A stretch of DNA of 64,000 nt, taken from contig OY759982.1 in the NCBI GenBank assembly GCA_963662895.1, forward strand, positions 2,356,001-2,420,000, given 5' to 3'. Position 1 is the stretch's first letter. Every line of letters begins with the position of its first letter. The stretch is from GWE2-42-39 sp963662895. GTDB taxonomy: Bacteria > Bacteroidota > Bacteroidia > Bacteroidales > Prolixibacteraceae. The translations under genes and the position numbers were made by a program. Positions 14,858 to 24,157 of the stretch are shown here, piece after piece. A model generated the notes under the pieces. It saw nothing but the letters and a program-made list of their open reading frames with translations, ran no database searches and was not told the origin of the DNA.

Positions 14858-16834
14858 TTAATCACCATTCACGAAAAAGTACCTGATCCGGCAGGCATTC
14901 CCGCTACTTCGTTCATCTTTTTCCTCCGAAACCCTGATTTCCAGTTTATGGTTACCGGGCGACAGTTCTGCGGACAGCGTGTAATACCAGGGAAGATGAA
15001 GATGTTTACTCCACCGGGTATACAGGTTTTGTTTATGCCATTCGCCTTTATCAATACGGAATTCAATCATCCCGGCGTCCTGACCGGCAGCGACAGCAAT
15101 GCCAACAGCTGTTCCCTTGAATTTCAGGGATATAACTTTCCCGGGGGTGCCTGTCAACATAGGTACATCGAAATAATTAGGACGTAAACCGGTATTGTCG
15201 TGAGGGTTCCACGACGGATCAATAGACCATCCTTTCGTAAGTTTCACTGATTCTATATTAATGAGTTTGCCATTTTCGTAGCAAAATGGGTCCAGCTTTT
15301 CAGGAAGCGGGTGATCCGATATTTTATCGTCGTTATCGATATGAGAAGAAAAAGCATCTTCCAGAAATTCGATCATCGAACGGGCATATACTCCTTGTCC
15401 GAAAGGAGAGGGGTGCAGGTTTTTGAAATCCCCTTCCCAGGTAAATTCGCCTTTATCAATCCGGTCGGTCACCTCTTTGGCAAGATTGATAACCGGAATA
15501 TTATAATGTTCGGCTACCCGGTTGTGATTAGTGATCACTTCAGGTTCGCGGCCGTCACGGTAATCTTTCATTTTATCCGGATCGACAAAGTGCATCATGA
15601 CTATATCTACGGCAGGATTCGATTCCCGGACGTGACGGACAATTCCTTCCATACCTCTTACCTGTTCTTCCGGAAGCCTTCCATTGGTTGCATCATTTAC
15701 TGCTGCTTCCCCGAACAAAAGGTCGATACGTCCGTGCGAAAGAACGTCCCGCTCTAAACGGAAGGCTCCCGGTGTACTTCCCATGGAAGGGATGCCGGCT
15801 GCGATAAATTCAAATTTGGTGTCAGGAAAACGTTTCCCGAGATAAACACAGATACTGTCCCTCCACCCGGGATTGTATGTAATTGAGCCGCCCAAAAATG
15901 CCACACGCCCGGTCTTGTTACGTTCAAACTGAATTCTGCAATTTTGGATACCATTGCGCATGATATGGTAATCAGACGATTCAAGGGGCAGATCTTTCAA
16001 ACAATTGTATTTAATGAAGTCAGCTACCAGACGAGGGGTTTCAATAGGGAAGTGGTGTCCTTTCAGTTCCTGTTTTCCCTGGGTACAGGGTACTACTGTG
16101 GCGATTCCTCCCAGCCGGATATATCTATTTACAAGAATAAAAGTGTTCTCTTCAGCCGGAACGTATTCGTCATTCAGGCCAACCATATGAAGAACCGGAA
16201 TTTTGGCCTTTGCCAGTGTTTTCAGTTTGTCAAGCGGATTATTGGCGTATTCTTTGGCTTCGGTATCCGATACAAAACCATATGCTTTTTTTAATTTTTG
16301 CCAGTCTTCGATGCTGCCAAGTCCCTTTCCGAAACCGGCAGGCCAGCTTTTAAAATCGCAGACAGGAGCTTCGGCATAAATACAATTTACTTTTTCCGGG
16401 TTCTGCTTTGCCCAGGTATAGACGAACAAACCTCCCCGGCTGACGCCGGCTAAGGCTACTTTCTTATTCAGTTTGTATTTATTGGTCAGCAGTTCATACA
16501 ACATATCCCATGCTCTCATTGCTGCCGGGCTTCCATACAAATTATCCGTATTAATATAAGCCAGATGAAACCCTTCTGAAACCAGTATACTATCGGCATC
16601 GGTATGCCAGTCGGGAAAACGGGCCCGCCATAACCACGGATTACCGGGAAGTGCCTTTTCAGGAAAAACAAGCCTCACATCCCGTTGATCCAGTCTGAAA
16701 TCATAACGGGTAAATCCTTTCCACAACGATTTTTTTATTTCCTGATCTGCATTTGCATGCTGAGCCTGTGTGTTGCCGAACCCCAGAAATACAAAAAATA
16801 TAAATATTGAAGTAATAATGCGATTTTTAAACAT
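14858..16834 (-). CDS. Secreted two-domain hydrolase: alpha/beta hydrolase fused to SGNH esterase
   Basis: The 658-residue protein has an N-terminal signal peptide (cleavage near residue 25, after TQAQ) and two different esterase folds. The first (about 35-275) is an alpha/beta hydrolase with nucleophile Ser132 in GVSRGG, Asp222 in GLND and His260/261. The second (about 295-500) is a GDSL/SGNH domain with Ser317 in GGSIT, Asn380 in AVNDATNG and His474 in NLHPSPFG. A beta-rich C-terminal region (about 520-658) may bind carbohydrate. Such enzymes often remove acetyl or feruloyl groups from polysaccharides; the substrate here is unknown. It sits between DUF1599 and the DoxX gene, an unusual place. 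Confidence 0.85.
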   Translation of the reverse strand: MFKNRIITSIFIFFVFLGFGNTQAQHANADQEIKKSLWKGFTRYDFRLDQRDVRLVFPEKALPGNPWLWRARFPDWHTDADSILVSEGFHLAYINTDNLYGSPAAMRAWDMLYELLTNKYKLNKKVALAGVSRGGLFVYTWAKQNPEKVNCIYAEAPVCDFKSWPAGFGKGLGSIEDWQKLKKAYGFVSDTEAKEYANNPLDKLKTLAKAKIPVLHMVGLNDEYVPAEENTFILVNRYIRLGGIATVVPCTQGKQELKGHHFPIETPRLVADFIKYNCLKDLPLESSDYHIMRNGIQNCRIQFERNKTGRVAFLGGSITYNPGWRDSICVYLGKRFPDTKFEFIAAGIPSMGSTPGAFRLERDVLSHGRIDLLFGEAAVNDATNGRLPEEQVRGMEGIVRHVRESNPAVDIVMMHFVDPDKMKDYRDGREPEVITNHNRVAEHYNIPVINLAKEVTDRIDKGEFTWEGDFKNLHPSPFGQGVYARSMIEFLEDAFSSHIDNDDKISDHPLPEKLDPFCYENGKLINIESVKLTKGWSIDPSWNPHDNTGLRPNYFDVPMLTGTPGKVISLKFKGTAVGIAVAAGQDAGMIEFRIDKGEWHKQNLYTRWSKHLHLPWYYTLSAELSPGNHKLEIRVSEEKDERSSGNACRIRYFFVNGD

Positions 16835-16995
16835 AAACTGAATTATTTGATATCATATGACAGAGACTATATTTTTCTCCAGTGCTTTGCCGTCCCTGTC
16901 ATGCTTTATTGTTTCTTATTTTTTATCAAAAAGAAAGCATACTGTTCCAATTGTAATTTTTCCTGTATTCATCGGGGTATTAATTCATCGGGTCA

Positions 16996-17535
16996 TTATT
17001 CAAAATCAATTTTTATTAATGCAAAAACCGAATAATTGATCATATCCATGTAATTGGCGTCAATTCCTTCCGAAATAATGGTTTTTCCCTGATTATCTTC
17101 AATCTGTTTGGTACGTTTTATTTTCATCAGTATCAGGTCGGTGTACGAACTCATTCGCATATTGCGCCAGGCTTCGTCGTAGTCATGATTTTTGTCCATC
17201 ATCAGTTCTTTTGCCATCTGAAAATAATACTGGTACTGTTTCCGAATCTCATCGGGAGTAATAGTATCCTGTTCTGAAGTTCCTTTTTCAAGCTGAATCA
17301 GGGCCATGATACAATAATTAATAATACCAATGTATTCGGGCCGGATACCTTCTTCGATTTTACTGATGCCTTTTTCCTCGATACTACGGATACGTTGTGC
17401 TTTGATATAAATCTGGTCGGTCAGCGAGCTGGGGCGCAAAATACGCCAGGCCGTACCGTAATCTTTCATCTTCTTTAAAAAAATATCCTGACATACAGAT
17501 ATGACATGGTCATATTGTTGTGTGGTTTTTTCCAT
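16996..17535 (-). CDS. DUF1599 (nucleotide modification-associated domain 1) protein
   Basis: The 179-residue protein is made of two similar halves. Each has the pattern K(x)4(D/Y)YG-or-D-x-AWR-x-(L/M)R followed by a SYTD/SLTD-x-(I/L) segment and a basic K-R helix: DYGTAWRILRPSSLTD in the first and DYDEAWRNMRMSSYTD in the second. The domain is known as nucleotide modification-associated domain 1; its function in Bacteroidota has not been established to my knowledge. It is divergent from folP across a 110-bp gap, the usual arrangement in this phylum. Confidence 0.88.
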   Translation of the reverse strand: MEKTTQQYDHVISVCQDIFLKKMKDYGTAWRILRPSSLTDQIYIKAQRIRSIEEKGISKIEEGIRPEYIGIINYCIMALIQLEKGTSEQDTITPDEIRKQYQYYFQMAKELMMDKNHDYDEAWRNMRMSSYTDLILMKIKRTKQIEDNQGKTIISEGIDANYMDMINYSVFALIKIDFE

Positions 17536-17599
17536 ACTGACATTAATTTGAAACGCATAAAAGTATTAAATTAATGATTAAATTAGCTGCATTTTATTT

Positions 17600-17607
17600 T
17601 ACTTTTG
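17600..17607 (+). promoter_or_regulatory. -7 box of the folP-cdaA-mscS operon
   Basis: TACTTTTG matches TAnnTTTG and lies 38 bp upstream of the folP ATG in the gap between the divergent DUF1599 and folP genes. No strong -33 TTG at the usual spacing was found. Confidence 0.5.
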
Positions 17608-17645
17608 TAAAATACGATTGTTAATAAATTCAAATTACCCGAACC

Positions 17646-18524
17646 ATGTTGATTACATCTAACGAATCGAAATTTTTTAAACGTAAGCATACCATTCAAT
17701 TAAATGGTGAAATTATTGATCTGAAAGATCCTATCGTGATGGGGATTTTAAACCTGTCTCCCAAATCATTTTTCGATGGAGGTAAATACAAAACTGAAAA
17801 GAAGATATTAGCACGGGCAGAAGAGATACTGGAGCAGGGAGCTACTTTCATCGATATTGGGGCTGTGTCGACCCGTCCGGGAGCCTCTGAGGAATCGACA
17901 AAAACAGAGTTGGACCGTTTGCTTCCGGCCGTTTGTGCTATCAGGAAACATTTCCCTGATGTCCGTTTGTCGGTCGACACATATCGTTCATGGGTAGCTG
18001 TCCGAATCATCGATGAATGCGGCCCGTGTATGGTAAATGATATTTCCGGAGGTAATTTCGACGTGCATATGTTTGAAACCATCGGAAAAATGGATGTTCC
18101 CTATGTCTTGATGCATATACAGGGAACCCCGTTGACCATGCAGGTCGATCCTGTATATGAGGATATTATTAAGGATATTTCAAATTTTTTTACAGAAAAG
18201 GTAAAAAGGCTTACCAAATGCGGGGTGAAGGATATTATCATAGACCCGGGCTTTGGTTTTGGAAAAACACTGGAAGACAATTATGAACTACTTAACCGGC
18301 TTGACGCGTTTAAAGTGTTTCAGTTACCTTTACTGGTTGGCGTTTCGCGTAAAGCAATGATTTATAACCTTCTCGAAAAAACGCCGGAAGAAAGCCTGAA
18401 CGGTACTTCTGTCATCAATACACTGGCGCTAAAGGGAGGTGCCGATATCCTGCGTGTACACGATGTAAAGGAAGCTATTGAAGCGGTTAGTATATACAAG
18501 AAACTGAAGGAGATCGCGATCTAA
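17646..18524 (+). CDS. folP: Dihydropteroate synthase
   Basis: The 292-residue protein joins p-aminobenzoate to 6-hydroxymethyl-dihydropterin pyrophosphate in folate synthesis. Family signatures are clear: GILNLSPKSFFDGG near residue 29, DIGAVSTRPGA near 75, the DTYRS and NDISGG pterin-binding motifs and the C-terminal SRK loop (VGVSRKAMI). It has a short N-terminal extension compared with the E. coli enzyme. Its stop codon is directly followed by the cdaA ATG, so the two are co-translated; folP-cdaA linkage is widespread in Bacteroidota. Confidence 0.97.
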   Translation: MLITSNESKFFKRKHTIQLNGEIIDLKDPIVMGILNLSPKSFFDGGKYKTEKKILARAEEILEQGATFIDIGAVSTRPGASEESTKTELDRLLPAVCAIRKHFPDVRLSVDTYRSWVAVRIIDECGPCMVNDISGGNFDVHMFETIGKMDVPYVLMHIQGTPLTMQVDPVYEDIIKDISNFFTEKVKRLTKCGVKDIIIDPGFGFGKTLEDNYELLNRLDAFKVFQLPLLVGVSRKAMIYNLLEKTPEESLNGTSVINTLALKGGADILRVHDVKEAIEAVSIYKKLKEIAI

Positions 18525-19313
18525 ATGAACCTGTTCATTACCATACGGTTTCTCGACATTCTCGATATTTTACTGGTAGCATTCATTCTCTACCAGCTTT
18601 TTATGCTCATCAAAGGCACGGTTGCTTTTAATATTTTTCTGGGCCTGTTTTTTATATATCTCTTTTGGTTGCTGGTGAAAGCCCTGAATATGGAGTTGAT
18701 GGGGTCCATTATGGGGCAGTTTATAGGGGTGGGGGTATTGGTACTGATTATTGTATTTCAGCCGGAAATACGCCGGTTTTTATTGTTAATAGGCAGTAAT
18801 TACCAAATTAGCAGGGTATTCGGACTGGAGAAAATTTTTTCGTCCGATAAGGATAAAGTCGATTCGGCTAAAGCTATCAAAGAAATTGTAAAAGCCTGTG
18901 AAAATATGGCCAGAATGAAGACCGGTGCCTTGATCGTGATTCCACATAAATCAGAGCTGGTCGATTTGATCCGTACCGGTGAACGCCTCAATGCCCGTGT
19001 TTCCGAACCATTACTGGAGACTATTTTCTTTAAAAATACACCTTTACACGACGGCGCAGTGATTATTATCAGCGATAGAATTGCTGCTGCCCGATGTATT
19101 CTGCCACTTACCGACCGCAGGGATTTGCCCGGGAACCTGGGACTGAGGCACCGTGCTGCTGTCGGTATCTCGGAAAATACTGACGCTGTGGCTATTGTTG
19201 TCTCAGAAGAAACAGGAAAAATATCGCTGGCAAAAGGAGGACAACTGGAGAATAATTTGTCATCCATTGTGCTGGCTAAAGAGCTGGAGAAAGTATATAA
19301 TTTTTCAATCTAA
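18525..19313 (+). CDS. cdaA: Diadenylate cyclase CdaA (c-di-AMP synthase)
   Basis: The 262-residue protein has three N-terminal membrane helices (about 10-30, 35-55, 63-82) and a DAC domain from about 105 to 250 with the catalytic HDGAVII and RHRAA motifs. It condenses two ATP to cyclic di-AMP, a second messenger for osmolyte and potassium balance and wall stress. It starts immediately after the folP stop codon. The mechanosensitive channel gene begins 3 bp after its own stop, which links c-di-AMP to osmotic control. I see no CdaR or glmM gene beside it. Confidence 0.96.
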   Translation: MNLFITIRFLDILDILLVAFILYQLFMLIKGTVAFNIFLGLFFIYLFWLLVKALNMELMGSIMGQFIGVGVLVLIIVFQPEIRRFLLLIGSNYQISRVFGLEKIFSSDKDKVDSAKAIKEIVKACENMARMKTGALIVIPHKSELVDLIRTGERLNARVSEPLLETIFFKNTPLHDGAVIIISDRIAAARCILPLTDRRDLPGNLGLRHRAAVGISENTDAVAIVVSEETGKISLAKGGQLENNLSSIVLAKELEKVYNFSI

Positions 19314-19316
19314 ATA

Positions 19317-20393
19317 ATGAAAGATTTTTTGGACTTTACCATATTTTCCAGGGACGGACATGACTTTAGTGTTCTGCAATTACTGATTGTAATCGCTGTC
19401 TTTCTGGTCGCTTTATCCCTGTATTTGCTAATCCGAAGGCTGATCAACCGTAAATTTGCAGGAAAAGAAATATCGTTTAAATTTAAACGTTTCCTTACCG
19501 GTTTTACAGCCTGGGGGATTGGGATTGTATTTTTGCTGATTACCATCCAGCTTATTGGGTTGCCGGTCAGAAAAATGCTTGATTTTGTGGTGTTTCCCAG
19601 TGGTGATAAATTAAAAATAACGATACAGAGCCTGATTGTGGCAATCCTTATTTTCTTCTTTATCCGTATTATTTTATTTCTGATCGAATATTTACTGGAA
19701 GAACGTATTGCAAAGCAGAAAATAGACAAAGGCCGTGGCAAATCGCTTATGCAGATTGTAAAATACCTGGTCTGGATTTTGGGTATCTCTGTTATCATCA
19801 GTTCACTGGGGTTTAAGGTAACTTTTGTAATCGCAAGTATATCGGCATTATTAGTGGGTATTGGCTTTGGTTTGCAGGGGATATTCAACGATATTTTTTC
19901 CGGTATTATTATTTTGTTCGATGGCTCTATTGAAGTCGATGATGTGGTTGAAGTCGATGGTATTGTCGGCAGGGTAAGGGAAATTGGCATCCGTGCTTCA
20001 AAAATACTGACCCGCGACAATGTGGTGATGATCATTCCCAATTCGAAATTTACCAGCGACAGGGTAGTCAACTGGACGAACAATGACGAGTCAACCCGTT
20101 TTTATGTGGAAGTAGGTGTGGCTTATGGTTCTGACGTAAGGCTGGTTGAAAAAATACTTCTTGAATGTGCCCGGTCTCATTCTCTGATTGTGAAAAGTCC
20201 GGCGCCATTTGTACGTTTTAATAATTTTGGTGACTCGTCGCTCGATTTCCAGTTGTTTTTCTGGACTGAAAATGATTTCCGGGTAGAGAATATTAAAAGC
20301 GACCTCCGTTTTGAAATCGACGCCCATTTCAGGGAAAACAATGTGGAAATACCTTTTCCGCAACAAGATATTCATCTGAAATCGAAAATATAG
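19317..20393 (+). CDS. MscS-family mechanosensitive ion channel
   Basis: The 358-residue protein has about four N-terminal hydrophobic helices (around 20-40, 63-83, 98-120 and 138-158), then the conserved MscS pore region (ASISALLVGIGFGLQGIFNDIFSG, about 177-200) and the beta domain (VDDVVEVDGIVGRVREIGIRASKI). A C-terminal alpha/beta domain ends the protein. Channels of this family release solutes when the membrane is stretched. It is 3 bp from cdaA and probably in the same transcript, so it may be part of the c-di-AMP-controlled osmotic response; that link is inference. Confidence 0.92.
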   Translation: MKDFLDFTIFSRDGHDFSVLQLLIVIAVFLVALSLYLLIRRLINRKFAGKEISFKFKRFLTGFTAWGIGIVFLLITIQLIGLPVRKMLDFVVFPSGDKLKITIQSLIVAILIFFFIRIILFLIEYLLEERIAKQKIDKGRGKSLMQIVKYLVWILGISVIISSLGFKVTFVIASISALLVGIGFGLQGIFNDIFSGIIILFDGSIEVDDVVEVDGIVGRVREIGIRASKILTRDNVVMIIPNSKFTSDRVVNWTNNDESTRFYVEVGVAYGSDVRLVEKILLECARSHSLIVKSPAPFVRFNNFGDSSLDFQLFFWTENDFRVENIKSDLRFEIDAHFRENNVEIPFPQQDIHLKSKI

Positions 20394-20467
20394 CCGTCAG
20401 ACTTTATTTTATAAGGAATTTAATTCCCAAATTCAGGATTTTGTATTTCATACTTCCTGTTTTCGTT

Positions 20468-20475
20468 TACCTTTG
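20468..20475 (+). promoter_or_regulatory. -7 box that fixes the start of the flavoprotein gene
   Basis: TACCTTTG matches TAnnTTTG and overlaps the first possible ATG at 20473, which would then not be transcribed. It therefore supports translation from the ATG at 20500. A -33 TTG is present but at a long spacing (about 24 bp). Confidence 0.5.
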
Positions 20476-20499
20476 CTTTTTCTGAAAAATCTTGTTGAT

Positions 20500-21456
20500 A
20501 TGGAAAATCGTATTTGCCGTTTGTTTGGCATTCAATATCCTGTTATTCAGGGAGGCATGGTCTGGTGCAGTGGCTGGAAGCTGGCTTCTGCTGTCAGTAA
20601 TAACGGGGGACTTGGTTTACTGGGGGCCGGTTCGATGCATCCCGAAACCTTGCAGGAACATATCTGCAAGGTCAAAGCGGCCACGCAAAAAACTTTTGGT
20701 GTAAATATCCCTTTGTTTTATCCTGAAATAGAACGTGTTATGCATATTGTTATTCAGGAACAAGTACCTGTTGTTTTTACTTCGGCCGGCAGCCCAAAAA
20801 AATGGACATCTACTCTGAAGGAAAACGGGATAAAAGTCGTGCATGTGGTGGCAAGTTCTGTTTTTGCCCGAAAATGTGAGGAAGCAGGTGTTGATGCTAT
20901 TGTGGCTGAAGGCTTCGAAGCCGGCGGGCACAACGGACGGGAAGAAACCACGACCATGGCCCTGATCCCGTCTGTCAGAAAAACGACCAGCCTTCCTTTG
21001 ATTGCTGCCGGGGGAATTGCGACCGGAAGAGGGATGCTGGCTGCTATGACTTTGGGCGCCGAAGGGGTACAAATCGGTTCCCGTTTTGCCATTTCTGAAG
21101 AATCGTCGGCACATCCCGGTTTTAAAAAGCTGGTAACACAACTAGGAGAGGGAGGAACGAAGCTGGCGCTGAAAAAACTGGCCCCGGTACGCCTGATCAA
21201 AAATGAATTTTTTGAACAGGTAAACAAAGCCGAACAGGAAGGAACCCCGGCCGAAAATTTAAAAATGTTGCTGGGAAAAGGACGTGCCAAAAAAGGGATA
21301 TTCGAGGGTGAACTGCAGGAAGGTGAACTGGAAATAGGGCAGGTCTCTGCTTTTATCGACGAAATACTTCCGGTTAAGACTATTATGGAAGACTTGATCC
21401 GTGAGTTCAGCGCTGAGAAAGATGAAGTCGGTAAATCCGGGAAGTATAAGTTTTAA
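20500..21456 (+). CDS. Nitronate monooxygenase / FabK-like flavoprotein
   Basis: From the ATG at 20500 (MENRICRLFGIQYPVIQGGM, the family's usual N-terminus) the protein has 318 residues. It is a TIM-barrel FMN enzyme: QGGM at about 17-20, the VVAEGFEAGGHNG loop near 140 with the active-site histidine of this superfamily, and the phosphate-binding AAGGIATGRG and GAEGVQIGSRF segments. Members either oxidise nitronates or reduce enoyl-ACP (FabK); motif reading does not separate these cleanly. It lies 11 bp upstream of the M16 peptidase pair. Confidence 0.85.
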   Translation: MENRICRLFGIQYPVIQGGMVWCSGWKLASAVSNNGGLGLLGAGSMHPETLQEHICKVKAATQKTFGVNIPLFYPEIERVMHIVIQEQVPVVFTSAGSPKKWTSTLKENGIKVVHVVASSVFARKCEEAGVDAIVAEGFEAGGHNGREETTTMALIPSVRKTTSLPLIAAGGIATGRGMLAAMTLGAEGVQIGSRFAISEESSAHPGFKKLVTQLGEGGTKLALKKLAPVRLIKNEFFEQVNKAEQEGTPAENLKMLLGKGRAKKGIFEGELQEGELEIGQVSAFIDEILPVKTIMEDLIREFSAEKDEVGKSGKYKF

Positions 21457-21467
21457 GAAGTATATGG

Positions 21468-22706
21468 ATGATTAACTACGAAAAATATACACTTGATAAT
21501 GGCCTGACCGTTATCATCCACCCGGATAAAAGTACGCCGATGGTGGCTATTGATGTTTGTTACAAGGTGGGCTCGCGCGACGAAGACCCGGAACGAACAG
21601 GTTTTGCTCACCTGTTCGAACACCTGATGTTTGGCGGATCGAAACACATTCCCAATTACGACGAACCTCTGCAAAAAGCAGGTGGCGACAACAACGCCTA
21701 TACTACCAACGATCTGACCAACTATTATCTGACTGTGCCAAAGGTGAATATGGAAACCGGTTTCTGGCTTGAATCAGACCGTATGCTGGAACTGGCTTTT
21801 TCGGAGAAAAGCCTTAGTGTGCAAAAAAATGTGGTGATCGAGGAATTTAAGCAACGGAACCTGAACCAGCCATACGGCGATGTGTGGGCCCTGGTCAGGG
21901 AAATGGCCTACCATGTCCATCCGTACCGATGGGCTACTATTGGCAAGGAGATCAGCCATATTGAAAATGCTACGCTCGATCATGTGAAGGACTTTTTTTA
22001 TCATCATTATGCGCCCAATAATGCGGTGCTGGCAGTGGCCGGAAATGTTACCTCCGGCGAGGTGATGAAACTGGCAGATAAGTGGTTTGGACCGGTTCCG
22101 TCACGGGAAGTGGCTTCCAAAAATATACCGGTTGAACCGCCTCAGTCCGAATGCCGCGAGCAAACGGTATTTCGTGAAGTGCCCGGCAACGCCCTTTATA
22201 TGGCTTTTCATATGAACGACAGGCTCCATCCCGATTATTATGTGACTGATATGATTTCCGATATATTGTCGAACGGAAACTCTTCGCGTTTGTACCAGCG
22301 GCTGGTTCAGGAGAAAAAAATATTTTCCTCGCTCGATGCCTATGTTTCGGGTGATTTCGATCCGGGCTTGTTCATTTTCTCTGGAAATACTTCGAACGGA
22401 ATCAGCCTGGAGCAGGCGAGGGGAGAACTCGAAAAGGAGATAGAACTGATTAAAACGGTTCCGGTGGGTGAGGAGGAACTGGAAAAGGTAAAAAATAAAT
22501 TCGAAGCTAACCTGATCTACAGTGAAATAAGTTATCAGGCTAAAGCACAAAACCTGGCAGTACTTGAGGTACTGGACGACGTTTCCATGGTCAATACCCA
22601 GATGGATCAATACCGCGCAGTGAAGGCTGCCGACATTCAGAGGGTGGCTTCGCAGATGTTAGTTCCTGAAAACGGTTCCGTTTTGTATTACAGAAAAAAG
22701 AAATGA
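21468..22706 (+). CDS. M16 zinc metallopeptidase, catalytic subunit
   Basis: The 412-residue protein has the inverted zinc motif HLFEH (HxxEH) near residue 49 with the third ligand Glu in VVIEEFKQR at about 124-126, and the usual two M16 half-domains. The family cleaves small peptides or signal/transit peptides inside a clam-shell chamber. There is no signal peptide, so it is probably cytoplasmic or exported by another route. The next gene, 4 bp downstream, encodes a second M16 protein without zinc ligands, so the pair likely forms a heterodimer. Confidence 0.92.
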   Translation: MINYEKYTLDNGLTVIIHPDKSTPMVAIDVCYKVGSRDEDPERTGFAHLFEHLMFGGSKHIPNYDEPLQKAGGDNNAYTTNDLTNYYLTVPKVNMETGFWLESDRMLELAFSEKSLSVQKNVVIEEFKQRNLNQPYGDVWALVREMAYHVHPYRWATIGKEISHIENATLDHVKDFFYHHYAPNNAVLAVAGNVTSGEVMKLADKWFGPVPSREVASKNIPVEPPQSECREQTVFREVPGNALYMAFHMNDRLHPDYYVTDMISDILSNGNSSRLYQRLVQEKKIFSSLDAYVSGDFDPGLFIFSGNTSNGISLEQARGELEKEIELIKTVPVGEEELEKVKNKFEANLIYSEISYQAKAQNLAVLEVLDDVSMVNTQMDQYRAVKAADIQRVASQMLVPENGSVLYYRKKK

Positions 22707-22710
22707 ATTC

Positions 22711-23985
22711 ATGATCAACAGAAGTAAAGCGCCTGCCATCCATCATATCCGGCATATTGATTATCTGAAAGCTGAAAAAAATACGTTTGCCAATGGTTTG
22801 CCGGTATATTATATTCATGCTCCAGCTCAGGAGGTGGTAAAAATTGACTTTGTTTTTGACGCCGGAGCATGGCAGCAGGATGAAAAGCTGATCGCCGGTT
22901 TTACCAGCTACATGCTCCGGGAAGGAAGCCAAAGCTACAGTTCGGCACAAATAGCCGGGCAATTCGATTTTTACGGGGCATATATCCAGACCGGTGCCGA
23001 CCAGGATTTTGCAATGGTCAGTATCATTAGCCTGAACAAATATTTACCGGAAATACTGGCAGTTACCGAAGATATACTGAAACAGTCTGTCTTTCCCGGG
23101 TATGAACTTGATGTGCTTCGGGAAAAGCATAAACAGAGTTTTCTGATCGATAACGAGAAAGTGAAGGTTCTTTGTCTGAAAAAATTTACTACTGTTTTGT
23201 TTGGCGAAGGGCATCCATATGCGATAAATAACCGGATCGGGGATTTTGATGCCATTACCCGGGATAAACTGTCTCGTTTTTTTCAGACCTGTTACCATCC
23301 GGGTAATTGCCGGGTAATTGTCGCCGGAAATGCAGATAAACAGGTGCGTACCTTGATTGAAAAACGTTTTGGTGGAAACGACTGGAAACGTGCTACCAAT
23401 CCTGTTCGGAATTTTCAGATTATGTCTTCGCCGGAAAAATCACACAAGGAAAGCAAGCCTGGAGCATTGCAATCGGCCATTTGTGTTGGTTGCCCGTGGG
23501 TCGAAAAAACACACCCTGATTACATAGGGCTCTCCGTACTGATTACCCTGCTGGGGGGATATTTTGGTTCCAGGCTTATGATGAATATCCGGGAGGATAA
23601 AGGTTTTACCTATGGTATCGGGGCCTCTGTCCTTAGCATGAAAAATGCGGACTATATGGTTATTTCGACTGAAATAGGGAACGAATACACGGAAGCAACC
23701 ATTACTGAAATTAATAAGGAACTGAAACGCCTGCAGGACGAACCGGTTTCTGTGGAGGAACTGGAAACAGTGAAAAGTTATCTGCGGGGTGAGTTCCTGC
23801 GTAATCTCGATGGACCTTTTGCCCTGGCAGCAAGTTTCAAAGCCATTAACGATTTCGGGCTTGACTATGATTTTTACGACCGTTACCTGGAGGTCTTAAA
23901 CCGGGTCACTTCTAAAGAATTGCAACTGTTGGCACAAAAATATTTATCACCTGATGATATGTACACGGTGATTGTAGGTGCATGA
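22711..23985 (+). CDS. M16 family protein, non-catalytic partner
   Basis: The 424-residue protein has the M16 fold but lacks HxxEH; the matching place reads TSYMLREGS near residue 68. It keeps the conserved C-terminal substrate-binding Arg/Tyr loop (YFGSRLMMNIREDKGFTYGIGAS, about 280-302). In M16B heterodimers one subunit carries the zinc and the other this Arg/Tyr pair, as in mitochondrial processing peptidase and related bacterial pairs. The 4-bp spacing from the zinc-containing subunit supports a complex. No signal peptide is visible. Confidence 0.92.
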   Translation: MINRSKAPAIHHIRHIDYLKAEKNTFANGLPVYYIHAPAQEVVKIDFVFDAGAWQQDEKLIAGFTSYMLREGSQSYSSAQIAGQFDFYGAYIQTGADQDFAMVSIISLNKYLPEILAVTEDILKQSVFPGYELDVLREKHKQSFLIDNEKVKVLCLKKFTTVLFGEGHPYAINNRIGDFDAITRDKLSRFFQTCYHPGNCRVIVAGNADKQVRTLIEKRFGGNDWKRATNPVRNFQIMSSPEKSHKESKPGALQSAICVGCPWVEKTHPDYIGLSVLITLLGGYFGSRLMMNIREDKGFTYGIGASVLSMKNADYMVISTEIGNEYTEATITEINKELKRLQDEPVSVEELETVKSYLRGEFLRNLDGPFALAASFKAINDFGLDYDFYDRYLEVLNRVTSKELQLLAQKYLSPDDMYTVIVGA

Positions 23986-24050
23986 AATAAATATTTTCAA
24001 ATCACAAATTCCAAGCTCAATTTCGGGACATAACAATCGTAGTACCCGTG

Positions 24051-24072
24051 GGTGTGCAGATTTTTAATCTCC
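24051..24072. repeat. Copy A of a 22-bp intergenic repeat
   Basis: Begins GGTGTGCAGATTT and ends TAATCTCC; 20 of 22 bases match copy B at 28090-28111. The repeat has an internal inverted repeat (AGATT/AATCT). It lies in the gap after the M16 pair. Confidence 0.6.
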
Positions 24073-24157
24073 ATATATGGCTTGCCTAAAGTCCCGAAGG
24101 GAGGGAAGAATAGAAGCTTTTTGAAAAGCCTCATAAAGAAAAGACATTTGCTTCACT

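Noticed and set aside
20473..20499. Nine-codon N-terminal extension of the flavoprotein
   Set aside because: It overlaps the -7 promoter box and does not match the family's usual N-terminus, which begins at 20500.
22711..23985. Second M16 protein as an active protease
   Set aside because: The HxxEH zinc motif is absent at the matching position; it keeps only the substrate-binding Arg/Tyr loop.
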